Of a stretch of DNA of 30,009 nt, positions 22,096 through 28,461 are shown in pieces. This DNA comes from a virus. The notes below the pieces were generated by a model that was not told the DNA's origin, did not search any database, and was given only the letters and a program-made list of their open reading frames with translations. Made by a program: the position numbers and the translations under genes. Positions within the stretch are counted from its first letter, which is position 1. Each line of letters starts with the position of its first letter. The DNA lies in the IMG/VR virus record IMGVR_UViG_3300036760_000028, positions 1-30,009 of that record; one strand, written 5' to 3'.

Positions 22096-22493
22096 TATGC
22101 CGCCTGTCGTTTTGATTCAATAAATTTATCAATCGCAGTTCGCACTGAAATTGCCGCAATGGGTTTACTCCATTTTTGTTTATAACGATATTGTTTGACT
22201 AATAAATCTGACACATTGATATCATCACTGGTGTTATGGCTTGCAATAAGTAGAAGACTTTCAATGTGCGCGGATTGACACGCATCACATAATCGTTCGA
22301 GCGCAAGACGCTGGCCGTATGGGAGCGGTGCTGTCCCATGTTTTGATTCAATGAAAACAAATATCCTGTTACCAAAATCCAGAAACGCATCAATATCCGT
22401 AGGCGTAATTTTTCCATAACGCAGCCCGCTAAAATCTCTGATTTGCTGGGCATATGTTCTGTTCCTGATTTTTCCACGATCTGCGTCATTCAT
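22095..22493 (-). CDS. Small PD-(D/E)XK-type nuclease
   Basis: The product has 132 residues. The pattern T-D-I-D-A-F-L-D-F (residues 32-40) followed by I-F-V-F-I-E-S-K-H-G (44-53) gives D35, E49 and K51, the core of PD-(D/E)XK folds. Such small phage nucleases act in DNA repair, recombination or host DNA degradation. ATG overlaps the methyltransferase gene stop by 4 bp. Confidence 0.8.
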   Translation of the reverse strand: MNDADRGKIRNRTYAQQIRDFSGLRYGKITPTDIDAFLDFGNRIFVFIESKHGTAPLPYGQRLALERLCDACQSAHIESLLLIASHNTSDDINVSDLLVKQYRYKQKWSKPIAAISVRTAIDKFIESKRQAA

Positions 22494-23404
22494 TTGTAAA
22501 GAACAATTCCCTTTGAAGAAAATTCTTTATTAAATTCTTTTGGTTTCTCACCAATGTAAATAATTGCCTGTCCCTGTAATGGTGCCCCGCTGGGATTGCC
22601 ATTTAGATCAAGAAACCTGATTCTTGATTTGACAAAACAAATTGAACGGCACACATGAGCGAGAATTTGAAACCAAGCCGTGTCGGTGGCGTTGTTAACT
22701 AACACACATGCTTCTTTTATTTCCCCGGACAGGTATTTATCTCTCGCCGCCGTGCAAAATTCATGGATAAGCGGTTGAGCATATGGCGGATTCATCCACA
22801 CACGTCCGGTCCATTTTTGTTTTAATCCGTCTTGTTTTGATGTAAAAAATATCTTTGCATTAACCGTCTGATTTGCAATTTCAGAACTGGCTGGATCACA
22901 ATCAATCCCACCCATTACTTTCCTGGCAGCTTCCACATATTCAGAAGGCGTATACCATTCATTGTTCCCTGAGTTATTGGTTACGTGTGCCCTTCCAGCC
23001 AACTTTTCCATTGTGCGGCCAGTCACAGCTTGCTGTTCTTCTCGGTGTTCGGCCAGCGTCGCTTCAAATTCATCTTCTGGAATACTGGCGAGCGATTGGG
23101 CGTGTGAGGATAAATCGTAACTGATGCCCATGTCGTTCAAGCTCGGCAGTGGCGAGGTTGATTTTCTATTGCCGCCATGTGTTTCAATTGCGCCGGAGTT
23201 TTGCCCATTCTTAATCATTTCACCCAACTTGCGTTCTGCCCTGATGCGTATCTCTGCTCCATAAATTTCAATCTGTTTATTTTTGGCTTGCCGCCCATAA
23301 CATTGCATGGCGATTGATTTGTCGCGGATATCTTTTACTTCATCCACCGCATGAGCTTCCGCCAGAGCATGACAGGCTGCTTCATATTTAATTAACTGCG
23401 TCAT
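22490..23404 (-). CDS. Phage N6-adenine DNA methyltransferase
   Basis: The product has 304 residues from ATG 23404, which overlaps the preceding TGA (ATGA); an upstream in-frame ATG at 23422 is less likely. An N-terminal helical part (residues 1-140) precedes NEWYTP (148-153), G-I-D-C-D-P-A-S (166-173), and MNPPY (204-208), the catalytic signature of phage Dam-type enzymes. It modifies phage or host DNA. It leads a set of DNA-metabolism genes after the Cro-like gene. Confidence 0.92.
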   Translation of the reverse strand: MTQLIKYEAACHALAEAHAVDEVKDIRDKSIAMQCYGRQAKNKQIEIYGAEIRIRAERKLGEMIKNGQNSGAIETHGGNRKSTSPLPSLNDMGISYDLSSHAQSLASIPEDEFEATLAEHREEQQAVTGRTMEKLAGRAHVTNNSGNNEWYTPSEYVEAARKVMGGIDCDPASSEIANQTVNAKIFFTSKQDGLKQKWTGRVWMNPPYAQPLIHEFCTAARDKYLSGEIKEACVLVNNATDTAWFQILAHVCRSICFVKSRIRFLDLNGNPSGAPLQGQAIIYIGEKPKEFNKEFSSKGIVLYK

Positions 23405-23601
23405 CTCTGCGCCACCGCCCACTTATACGTCAGCCCGTAATCATCCCATCCGTCTGCGCTGCATAAATTGTAAGTATCGCGTTCAAACGTCACGGCATGA
23501 ATCTCATAGGTGACGGGATCGATGGAAATTCTCGCGTCATGCCAATCTTTCATGATGATCATCGTAAGAAGTTCGGAACAAACCTGAGCGAGGATGTCCA
23601 T
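23401..23601 (-). CDS. Small hypothetical protein
   Basis: The product has 66 residues from ATG 23601, which has GGAG 8 nt upstream; an in-frame ATG at 23610 is less likely. It contains MKDWHDARISID and a D-T-Y-N-L-C-S-A-D-G-W-D-D-Y-G segment. It overlaps the methyltransferase start (ATGA) and, upstream, the stop of a 13-codon frame (TGATG). No function is assigned. Confidence 0.6.
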   Translation of the reverse strand: MDILAQVCSELLTMIIMKDWHDARISIDPVTYEIHAVTFERDTYNLCSADGWDDYGLTYKWAVAQR

Positions 23602-23642
23602 CAGTCCCACTCCAGCGGCGGCTTGGTATTACGGTTATTCAT
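23601..23642 (-). CDS. Possible 13-codon leader peptide
   Basis: ATG 23642 encodes MNNRNTKPPLEWD, with TGA overlapping the next ATG (TGATG). It lies between the post-Cro terminator and the first middle gene. The frame stays open upstream without a start. It may be a leader peptide or a chance reading frame; the coupling is the only support. Confidence 0.3.
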   Translation of the reverse strand: MNNRNTKPPLEWD

Positions 23643-23693
23643 TTTCTCTAAAATAGGTTTTAGCCAATGAAACCAAAAGGTGTGGAAAGAGTT

Positions 23694-23721
23694 AAAAAGA
23701 GGGCCGCTGGGGTGGCGGCCC
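23694..23721 (-). terminator. Intrinsic terminator after the Cro-like gene (tR1-like)
   Basis: On minus, GGGCCGC and GCGGCCC form a 7-bp stem with a 7-nt loop, followed by TC and then five T. It lies 55 bp after the Cro-like gene and before the methyltransferase operon, so middle genes would need antitermination or a second promoter, as at lambda tR1. Confidence 0.8.
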
Positions 23722-23775
23722 GAGTGTCGACATCCTTATCATTGGTCTCCCCATAACGGGAGGTCATGGGAATCG

Positions 23776-23979
23776 TCATGCGGCGATCTCATTGAAAATA
23801 TCAGGCCGCAGTTCTTGGCGCGTGACGGCACCTTTGGTAATACGTTCAATCTTTACCGCGTTTTCAGCGGTTATGGAGGTGGTGCCACTTAACCATTGAC
23901 TGATAAGCCCCTGGCTGACACCAGCGGCTTTCGCAAACTCGTCTTGAGTGGTCTTTTTCAGATATTCATCCAAGCGCAT
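23776..23979 (-). CDS. Cro-like repressor (YdaS/XRE HTH)
   Basis: The product has 67 residues. TQDEFAKAAG, V-S-Q-G-L-I-S-Q-W-L-S-G-T-T (recognition helix) and I-T-A-E-N-A-V-K-I-E-R-I are a YdaS-like HTH. It is divergent from the CI-like gene, as cro is. ATG 23979 follows the -10 box by only 6 nt, so its mRNA is probably leaderless. It likely binds the four operators described here and favours lytic growth. Confidence 0.85.
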   Translation of the reverse strand: MRLDEYLKKTTQDEFAKAAGVSQGLISQWLSGTTSITAENAVKIERITKGAVTRQELRPDIFNEIAA

Positions 23980-23985
23980 AGATTT

Positions 23986-24013
23986 ATATTAGCACAGCTA
24001 TTTATTAAAGCAA
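23986..24013 (-). promoter_or_regulatory. PR-like early promoter driving cro
   Basis: On minus, TTGCTT (24013-24008) is 16 bp from TAATAT (23991-23986). Both boxes fall inside or against the operator pair at 23988-24002 and 24012-24026. The ATG is 6 nt after the -10, so +1 should be at or next to the A of the start codon. Confidence 0.75.
23988..24002. promoter_or_regulatory. Operator O1 (OR-like pair)
   Basis: ATTAGC ACA GCTATT is one of four near-palindromic 15-bp sites with consensus ATTAG(C/G)NNNGCTATT. It overlaps the cro -10 box. Its centre is 24 bp from that of the second copy. Confidence 0.8.
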
Positions 24014-24026
24014 TAGCCGCCCTAAT
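24012..24026. promoter_or_regulatory. Operator O2 (OR-like pair)
   Basis: On the plus strand AATAGC CGC CCTAAT, which is the reverse complement of ATTAGG GCG GCTATT, so it matches the same consensus with one stem change. It overlaps the cro -35 box. A weak PRM-type promoter for the repressor could also be covered by it. Confidence 0.75.
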
Positions 24027-24061
24027 GGATTCTTTTCAACATCGCGGGTAGGGTGAAAATC

Positions 24062-24514
24062 ATGAAAAAGACCAGAAAGATTACCAAAGCCGATAAGGAA
24101 GCTGCAGATCGGCTCAAAAACCTTTGGAGACTGAGAAAAAAGCCACTTGGCTTGACGCAGGAGAAAGTTGCAGCCCTATGGGGCGGCCACGGCGAGCCGA
24201 AGACCCAGGGGCTTATCAGTCAGTATCTGAATGGCACCATCGTCCTCGGGCCGGTAGCCGTGATGAAATGGGCCCGAATATTGAAAGTCAGGCCGACAGA
24301 CATACGGCAAGATTTCGAATATAAGGATATGGTATCCGGGGATCTGCGCCCGGATGCAATCGAGATTGCCATCAAATGGCAATCCCTCCCACCGAGATCG
24401 GCCATAGACTTCAAATCAATGCTGGATACCATGATAGGCCACATCCAGGGTTATGAAGACTTTCTGGGTGGCGTCACCGCTGATAAAAATCCTCAAAAAC
24501 TCATCACGCAGTAA
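24062..24514 (+). CDS. CI-like repressor without peptidase domain
   Basis: The product has 150 residues from ATG 24062 (AGGG upstream); GTG 24053 is in frame. The HTH (LTQEKVAALW, an insertion GGHGEPKT, then Q-G-L-I-S-Q-Y-L-N-G-T) shares the recognition string with the Cro-like protein. The remaining ~60 residues (LRPDAIEIAIKWQSLPP) lack the S24/LexA serine-lysine dyad, so RecA-driven self-cleavage is not expected. Between the two operator pairs it takes the place of lambda cI. Confidence 0.85.
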   Translation: MKKTRKITKADKEAADRLKNLWRLRKKPLGLTQEKVAALWGGHGEPKTQGLISQYLNGTIVLGPVAVMKWARILKVRPTDIRQDFEYKDMVSGDLRPDAIEIAIKWQSLPPRSAIDFKSMLDTMIGHIQGYEDFLGGVTADKNPQKLITQ

Positions 24515-24530
24515 AATTTTGCAATAATAT

Positions 24531-24545
24531 ATTAGCTAGGCTATT
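24531..24545. promoter_or_regulatory. Operator O3 (OL-like pair)
   Basis: ATTAGC TAG GCTATT, perfect match to the operator consensus. It overlaps the -35 box of the plus-strand early promoter by its last two bases. Confidence 0.85.
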
Positions 24546-24571
24546 GACTTTCTTATTAGCCTTGCTATTAT
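24544..24571 (+). promoter_or_regulatory. PL-like early promoter
   Basis: TTGACT (24544-24549), 16-bp spacer, TATTAT (24566-24571). The spacer and geometry match the cro promoter. The next ATG is at 24579, seven nt after the -10 box, again predicting leaderless mRNA. Operators O3 and O4 overlap the -35 and -10 boxes. Confidence 0.8.
24555..24569. promoter_or_regulatory. Operator O4 (OL-like pair)
   Basis: ATTAGC CTT GCTATT, perfect match to the operator consensus. Its centre is 24 bp from O3, as in the OR-like pair, and it overlaps the -10 box. Confidence 0.85.
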
Positions 24572-24578
24572 TCATTCC

Positions 24579-24935
24579 ATGACCACCGAACAATCCATGA
24601 TGACTCACCTGCAACGCACGATGGACGGTATCTTTGCCCCAGCTGTAGCCGCTGCCCACAACATCACGCCCCGGCGCCGTCCTGAATTGCTGGCCGAGAT
24701 TGAACTGGACGCCATTGAACTGGACGCCAAAGAATCAGGCAAGCACTTCTGCTTCTTCACCCTGCACGTCTACGGCTACTGGCACCGTAGCCTTGATGAC
24801 ATCACCATCACGGATGTCAACATCGGCGATCAGAACATCATCGGTGATTTGGACGGGCAGACGATGGAGAAGATTGAGAAATGGATACGGGAGAATACAT
24901 GCCCGCCTTCCTCCACATGCTCTTCCTCGTCATAA
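24579..24935 (+). CDS. First gene of plus-strand early operon, hypothetical
   Basis: The product has 118 residues. It has no recognised domain: a basic stretch (N-I-T-P-R-R-R-P), a helix E-L-L-A-E-I-E-L-D-A-I-E-L-D-A, then a beta segment FCFFTLHVYGYWHRSL. In lambda this position belongs to N. There is no N-type arginine-rich motif clear enough to call it an antiterminator. ATG 24579 has no Shine-Dalgarno, as expected for leaderless mRNA. The 3' end overlaps the next gene. Confidence 0.6.
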   Translation: MTTEQSMMTHLQRTMDGIFAPAVAAAHNITPRRRPELLAEIELDAIELDAKESGKHFCFFTLHVYGYWHRSLDDITITDVNIGDQNIIGDLDGQTMEKIEKWIRENTCPPSSTCSSSS

Positions 24936-25069
24936 CCGCTTTCGCCATTCTGTGTCTAGCCGCCGGATGGCTGGAACGGAAGGACCGGATGGAACAGAGG
25001 GCACGCAGGACGCTGAACAACCTACACGATTTCATGCTGGCCAACCCACATGTGCCGAGGAAGGAATGA
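24899..25069 (+). CDS. Small membrane protein
   Basis: The product has 56 residues from ATG 24899 with GGGAGA upstream. Residues 2-23 are hydrophobic (PAFLHMLFLVITAFAILCLA), a membrane helix or signal anchor, followed by a basic helix. Its TGA overlaps the next ATG. Role unknown; some early-operon membrane proteins alter host envelope or exclusion. Confidence 0.6.
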   Translation: MPAFLHMLFLVITAFAILCLAAGWLERKDRMEQRARRTLNNLHDFMLANPHVPRKE

Positions 25070-25359
25070 AATACACATACAAAGATATTACCACTGGGAG
25101 AACCAGATTTACTCGCGGCGTTTTTGTTGGTTGGCAAACAGGCGGATTGCTCAATGTTAAACATGCAGAATTTCACACACAACGCGGCTGTTTATTTGTG
25201 CCTGAATATTGCCTCACCCCAGAAACAAAAAAACAATTACAGGCCATAGATCGGCAATCAGCATGCCTTACAGTAACCTACCGCCCACCCCTTGAGATCG
25301 TCTGCATGGACTGTCAGCAGAAAGTCGTGCCACCGCATATATGTACAGCGAGAGATTGA
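25066..25359 (+). CDS. Hypothetical protein, cysteine pair near C-terminus
   Basis: The product has 97 residues. It starts with MKYTYKDITTGRTRFTRGVF, reaches a CLFVPEYC motif near residue 45, and ends near a C-M-D-C pair with a later P-H-I-C. It starts by ATGA overlap with the membrane-protein gene. No family recognised. Confidence 0.6.
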   Translation: MKYTYKDITTGRTRFTRGVFVGWQTGGLLNVKHAEFHTQRGCLFVPEYCLTPETKKQLQAIDRQSACLTVTYRPPLEIVCMDCQQKVVPPHICTARD

Positions 25360-25360
25360 T

Positions 25361-26209
25361 ATGAGCGAAAAAACAAAATCGTATAAAGGCTTTCACATGG
25401 ACATGACCTGCAACGGATTCCAGTTTGAAATCGGCAGGTCATATAAGCACGGCGGTAATGTCAAATGTTGCTCAACAGGTTTTCATTCCTGTGAATACCC
25501 GCTGGATGTTTTCGAATATTACGATCCGTCCGATTCGCGCTACGCCATTGTTTCTACAGAAGGTAAAACTGATCGGGATGGTAGTGATACAAAGTTCGCC
25601 GCAGCGAAGATTACTATCGAAGCAGAATTAAAGATTCCTGAAATGGTACAACATGCCGTTGGCTGGATCATGGCGCAACTTATCCCAAATCGAGAACAAA
25701 CTGTAATCCCGGGAGACCGGAGCGCAGCCACCAACACGGGATACCGGAGCGCAGCCACCAACACGGGAGACCGGAGCGCAGCCACCAACACGGGACACCA
25801 GAGCGCAGCCACCAACACGGGATACCAGAGCGCAGCCACCAACACGGGATACCAGAGCGCAGCCACCAACACGGGAGACCGGAGCGCAGCCACCAACACG
25901 GGATACCGGAGCGCAGCCACCAACACGGGATACCAGAGCGCAGCCACCAACACGGGAGACCGGAGCGCAGCCACCAACACGGGACACCAGAGCGCAGCCA
26001 CCGTAGAAGGAAGGGACTCAGTTGCAATTTCATCAGGTCCCGCCGGTAAAGCTAAAGCCTGCAAAGACAGCGCAATCGTTTTGTGTTACCGGGACGATGT
26101 TGGACATTTAATCCACATTCGCGCAAGCAAGGTTGGCGACAATGGCATCAAACCAGACACTTGGTATTCACTCAATGATGACGCCGAATTTATTGAGATT
26201 ACGGAATGA
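25361..26209 (+). CDS. DUF7666-type phage protein with 9-residue repeat tract
   Basis: The product has 282 residues from ATG 25361 (GAGA upstream). Residues 1 to about 115 (YKGFHMDMTCNGFQFEIGRS, then C-C-S-T-G-F-H-S-C) are a conserved phage domain. Residues about 118-216 are 11 copies of a 9-residue unit G-(D/Y/H)-(R/Q)-S-A-A-T-N-T. A C-terminal ~60 residues (SAIVLCYRDDVG, then G-I-K-P-D-T-W-Y-S-L) match the usual end of the family. The repeat resembles beta-roll repeats such as those of YadA heads. Function is not known. Confidence 0.75.
   Translation: MSEKTKSYKGFHMDMTCNGFQFEIGRSYKHGGNVKCCSTGFHSCEYPLDVFEYYDPSDSRYAIVSTEGKTDRDGSDTKFAAAKITIEAELKIPEMVQHAVGWIMAQLIPNREQTVIPGDRSAATNTGYRSAATNTGDRSAATNTGHQSAATNTGYQSAATNTGYQSAATNTGDRSAATNTGYRSAATNTGYQSAATNTGDRSAATNTGHQSAATVEGRDSVAISSGPAGKAKACKDSAIVLCYRDDVGHLIHIRASKVGDNGIKPDTWYSLNDDAEFIEITE
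25712..26008 (+). repeat. Eleven tandem 27-bp repeats
   Basis: Units begin GGA (D/Y/H codon)(CGG or CAG) then code SAATNT. Ten are complete; the last ends in VE instead of NT. Differences occur almost only at the first base of codon 2 (GAC, TAC, CAC) and the middle base of codon 3 (CGG, CAG). The near-identity indicates recent slippage or recombination. Confidence 0.95.
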
Positions 26210-26772
26210 GCGGCATCAAGAATGATTATTTTAAGTTGCTGGATTCCGATCCAGCCTATCAACAGCATTGTGATGAAAGATTTATCATGGTGGCAGAACA
26301 CGAACGAGTCAGAGCACAGACAGTCAGTGAATGGCTTGCAGAATTTACCTATTTCTATTGGGAATACCATACAGGAGAAAACAACATGACAGATCGAAGC
26401 GAAATGTTTAAGAGCAAAAGCAATTACCTGAAGGCTGAAGATTTGCCGGAAGGTAAGGAGTTTGAATTAATTATCAGCGGCACAGAAACAGCGGATATGA
26501 ATGGAGAACAAAAGCTGATTGTGATGTTCCAGGGCAGGCAGAAGGGATTGATGTTGAATAATACAAACTATAAAAAAATATCCGCCGCCTATGGGCATGA
26601 TGATGCTAAATGGGCTGGTAACAAGGTGCTTTTGTACCGGGACATGACAGATTATCAAGGCAAAGATGTTCCTTGTCTGCGAGTACGGGTAGAGAATGAG
26701 CGGGTAGTGATTAAAGCGCCACCTGCCCCGCAAATGCCGCCTGCGTCGTTTGACGACGAGATACCTTTTTAG
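26206..26772 (+). CDS. Extended frame: 60-residue leader plus SSB-like protein
   Basis: The frame opens at ATG 26206, coupled (ATGA) to the repeat gene. Residues 1-60 (DYFKLLDSDPAYQQH and so on, with W-L-A-E-F-T-Y-F-Y-W-E-Y) are not part of the SSB-like family and could be a small independent protein without a stop. From residue 61 the sequence is the SSB-like protein listed separately. Either both starts are used or one is inactive. Confidence 0.6.
   Translation: MSGIKNDYFKLLDSDPAYQQHCDERFIMVAEHERVRAQTVSEWLAEFTYFYWEYHTGENNMTDRSEMFKSKSNYLKAEDLPEGKEFELIISGTETADMNGEQKLIVMFQGRQKGLMLNNTNYKKISAAYGHDDAKWAGNKVLLYRDMTDYQGKDVPCLRVRVENERVVIKAPPAPQMPPASFDDEIPF
26386..26772 (+). CDS. SSB-like single-strand DNA-binding protein
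   Basis: The product has 128 residues from internal ATG 26386, which has AGGAGA 7 nt upstream and is the best ribosome site of the region. It contains MFKSKSNYLKAEDLPEGKEF, beta strands to V-L-L-Y-R-D-M-T-D-Y, and ends S-F-D-D-E-I-P-F, an acidic tail like that of bacterial SSB, which recruits repair proteins. This OB-fold-like phage family often sits with a RecB-type nuclease, as here. Confidence 0.75.
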   Translation: MTDRSEMFKSKSNYLKAEDLPEGKEFELIISGTETADMNGEQKLIVMFQGRQKGLMLNNTNYKKISAAYGHDDAKWAGNKVLLYRDMTDYQGKDVPCLRVRVENERVVIKAPPAPQMPPASFDDEIPF

Positions 26773-26775
26773 GCT

Positions 26776-27549
26776 GTGCATTTCTACACTGAAAAAAATG
26801 GCATAGTCGAGCCGCGTCATTTTGTGCCAATGACGAGCCAACCGGACAAGCTGCGCCCCTCACGTCTGTCCGACATGAAAAAAGCCGCCAAGGAAGGCGA
26901 GGCATGGTTGCCATCAGTCACCACCATACAGAATATCCTTGCAAAACACGCGCTGATAAATTGGCTAATCGAGCAACATCTTATTACTACATGGAAACAT
27001 TTAGATGTTTTGTGCGGCACATTCAGTTGTGACGAAGACCGGATAACGGAAACAAAACGTCTCACCGAACTACAGATGGATAAAGCCCCTGATGCTGGCA
27101 GTGATTTCCATGATTCGATGGATAAATATATTCAAGACCTGCTATCTCCTGAACATAAACATTATAAATTATGCAGTACGGCTTCTTTGCGTATTTACAA
27201 AGAAACGATAGTTAATCCGCCGGCATGGAGACCAGAAGAAAAGTTTGTCTCTGGCGCGGGTTATGGCGGCCAAGTTGATTTGAGTAATGGCGATGATTGG
27301 ATAATTGATTACAAAACCAAGCAAACCGCGGCCAAGTTCAAGCCCGGCAAGATGGTTTATTCAGATCATACTATGCAACTGGCTGCTTACAGGATGGGAT
27401 TAGGGTTACCCACTGCTCGCTGTGCGAACCTGTTTGTGTGCTTGGAAGACGGACAAATGGATTTCCACGAACATGCAGAGAATGATTTGCAAAAGGGCTG
27501 GCGTAAATTTCAACACGCGCTGGCGATATGGCAGGAGGACAACTTATGA
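26776..27549 (+). CDS. RecB/Cas4-type PD-(D/E)XK exonuclease
   Basis: The product has 257 residues from GTG 26776. An early H112 (D-F-H-D), GQVD at 165-168 (D168), I-I-D-Y-K-T-K at 176-182 (D178, K180) and a later M-Q-L-A-A-Y motif are the RecB-nuclease signature, without iron-sulphur cysteines at the C-terminus. It likely processes phage DNA ends, with the SSB-like protein binding the product. In lambda this position in the PL operon holds exo. Confidence 0.85.
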   Translation: MHFYTEKNGIVEPRHFVPMTSQPDKLRPSRLSDMKKAAKEGEAWLPSVTTIQNILAKHALINWLIEQHLITTWKHLDVLCGTFSCDEDRITETKRLTELQMDKAPDAGSDFHDSMDKYIQDLLSPEHKHYKLCSTASLRIYKETIVNPPAWRPEEKFVSGAGYGGQVDLSNGDDWIIDYKTKQTAAKFKPGKMVYSDHTMQLAAYRMGLGLPTARCANLFVCLEDGQMDFHEHAENDLQKGWRKFQHALAIWQEDNL

Positions 27550-27767
27550 AATCATCTCAACTCGCAACACTGAAAGAAATGGCGCAGGAGGTTGTGGACC
27601 TGATGCCATCAATGCTGTCAGTTAACGGCCACAATCAATTCTTCTGCGGTGGCGATCCAGTTGAGGCTCTTGAACTGCTATCTGATATTGAGATAGCGAC
27701 AGAGAGGGCAATACAACTCAACGCTGTTATCCAGAGGATTGAGGGCCGGAAGGCAGCAAAGAAATGA
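27546..27767 (+). CDS. Small hypothetical protein
   Basis: The product has 73 residues from ATG 27546, which overlaps the nuclease stop (ATGA) and has AGGAGG upstream. Mostly helical: MKSSQLATLKEMAQEVVDLM, a short NQFFCGGDP turn, then a long amphipathic helix ending basic. Coupled to the nuclease and hence possibly a partner. No family recognised. Confidence 0.65.
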   Translation: MKSSQLATLKEMAQEVVDLMPSMLSVNGHNQFFCGGDPVEALELLSDIEIATERAIQLNAVIQRIEGRKAAKK

Positions 27768-27889
27768 CCCGCGCCACGCTCATCAACCTGCTTATCCTAT
27801 TTGCCGCCTTTCTGTGCATGGTGTTGACGTTCGCGGGCGCCGCTATAGAAAAGCCTGAGTGCCTGTGTAATTGCGGATGGCAAAGATGA
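27764..27889 (+). CDS. 41-residue membrane/lipoprotein-like peptide
   Basis: MTRATLINLLILFAAFLCMV then a L-T-F-A-G-A-A-I-E-K segment and C-L-C-N-C-G-W. It has one hydrophobic helix with an A-F-L-C region and three later cysteines. ATGA overlaps join it to both neighbours. Too short for standard gene finders. Role unknown. Confidence 0.6.
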   Translation: MTRATLINLLILFAAFLCMVLTFAGAAIEKPECLCNCGWQR

Positions 27890-28110
27890 TCGATGCTGAA
27901 CGTATTGCGCTTCTTGAGGACGCGCTCGATCATATTGCCAGGGTGGCACGTAATTCAATGACGCAATCAAAACGCGACAGGTGGATACAGATTAGAGCCG
28001 AACGTGCTATTCAAGGATTGCCGTTTATCATGGCTGCACTTCCACCCTATCCGCATATGCGTATACAGAAATTAGAAAAAGAAATTGAACGATTAAAAGC
28101 AGACAAATGA
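27886..28110 (+). CDS. Small helical hypothetical protein
   Basis: The product has 74 residues from ATG 27886, overlapping the preceding stop. It is charged and helical: MIDAERIALLEDALDHIARV, then a C-terminal coiled-coil-like tail (IQKLEKEIERLKADK). No family recognised; a small DNA or RNA-binding role is possible but not shown. Confidence 0.6.
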   Translation: MIDAERIALLEDALDHIARVARNSMTQSKRDRWIQIRAERAIQGLPFIMAALPPYPHMRIQKLEKEIERLKADK

Positions 28111-28123
28111 ATCAACGGCGCGA

Positions 28124-28216
28124 GTGCTGCTAGAATTGTTAAGCCAGCATCAGGCAGAGGCGAAAGCGTATGATCGTGATTTACCAAAAAGAAGAAGACG
28201 CACACCAGAGATATGA
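28124..28216 (+). CDS. Possible 30-residue basic peptide
   Basis: GTG 28124 to TGA 28216 encodes VLLELLSQHQAEAKAYDRDL followed by PKRRRRTPEI. Its stop overlaps the next ATG (ATGA), like the real genes around it. There is no Shine-Dalgarno sequence. It may instead be the tail of a degraded gene. Confidence 0.3.
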   Translation: MLLELLSQHQAEAKAYDRDLPKRRRRTPEI

Positions 28217-28455
28217 AATACAGAAAGAAACCAGTAGTAATTGATGCAGTTCAGTGGTTTAAGTTTGGCGACCATCCTGCTGTAAAGCAGCCTACTAAGT
28301 TTACTGGTGATGTTGTTAAAGATGGCGGGATTATACCAACTCTTGAAGGATGGCACGCCGTTTCTCCCGGTGATTGGATTATAACTGGCATAAAAGGTGA
28401 ACATTATCCATGCAAGCCAGATATATTTTATATCTCATACGAACTTATTGACTGA
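28213..28455 (+). CDS. Conserved small phage protein (PGDWIITG-type)
   Basis: The product has 80 residues, with Y-R-K-K-P-V-V-I-D-A-V-Q-W, then SPGDWIITGIKGEHYPCKPD ending IFYISYE. This motif set marks a widespread small phage protein of unknown function, often in early operons. Start and stop fit the coupled gene chain. Confidence 0.75.
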   Translation: MKYRKKPVVIDAVQWFKFGDHPAVKQPTKFTGDVVKDGGIIPTLEGWHAVSPGDWIITGIKGEHYPCKPDIFYISYELID

Positions 28456-28461
28456 GTAACC

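Noticed and set aside
25712-26008. CRISPR array
   Set aside because: Repeats are directly joined without unique spacers, are in frame, and encode part of a longer conserved protein.
25540-26064. Long minus-strand open frames across the 27-bp repeat tract
   Set aside because: They arise because the 27-bp period keeps all frames open; translations are monotonous and lack starts with ribosome sites. The plus-strand frame has conserved flanking domains.
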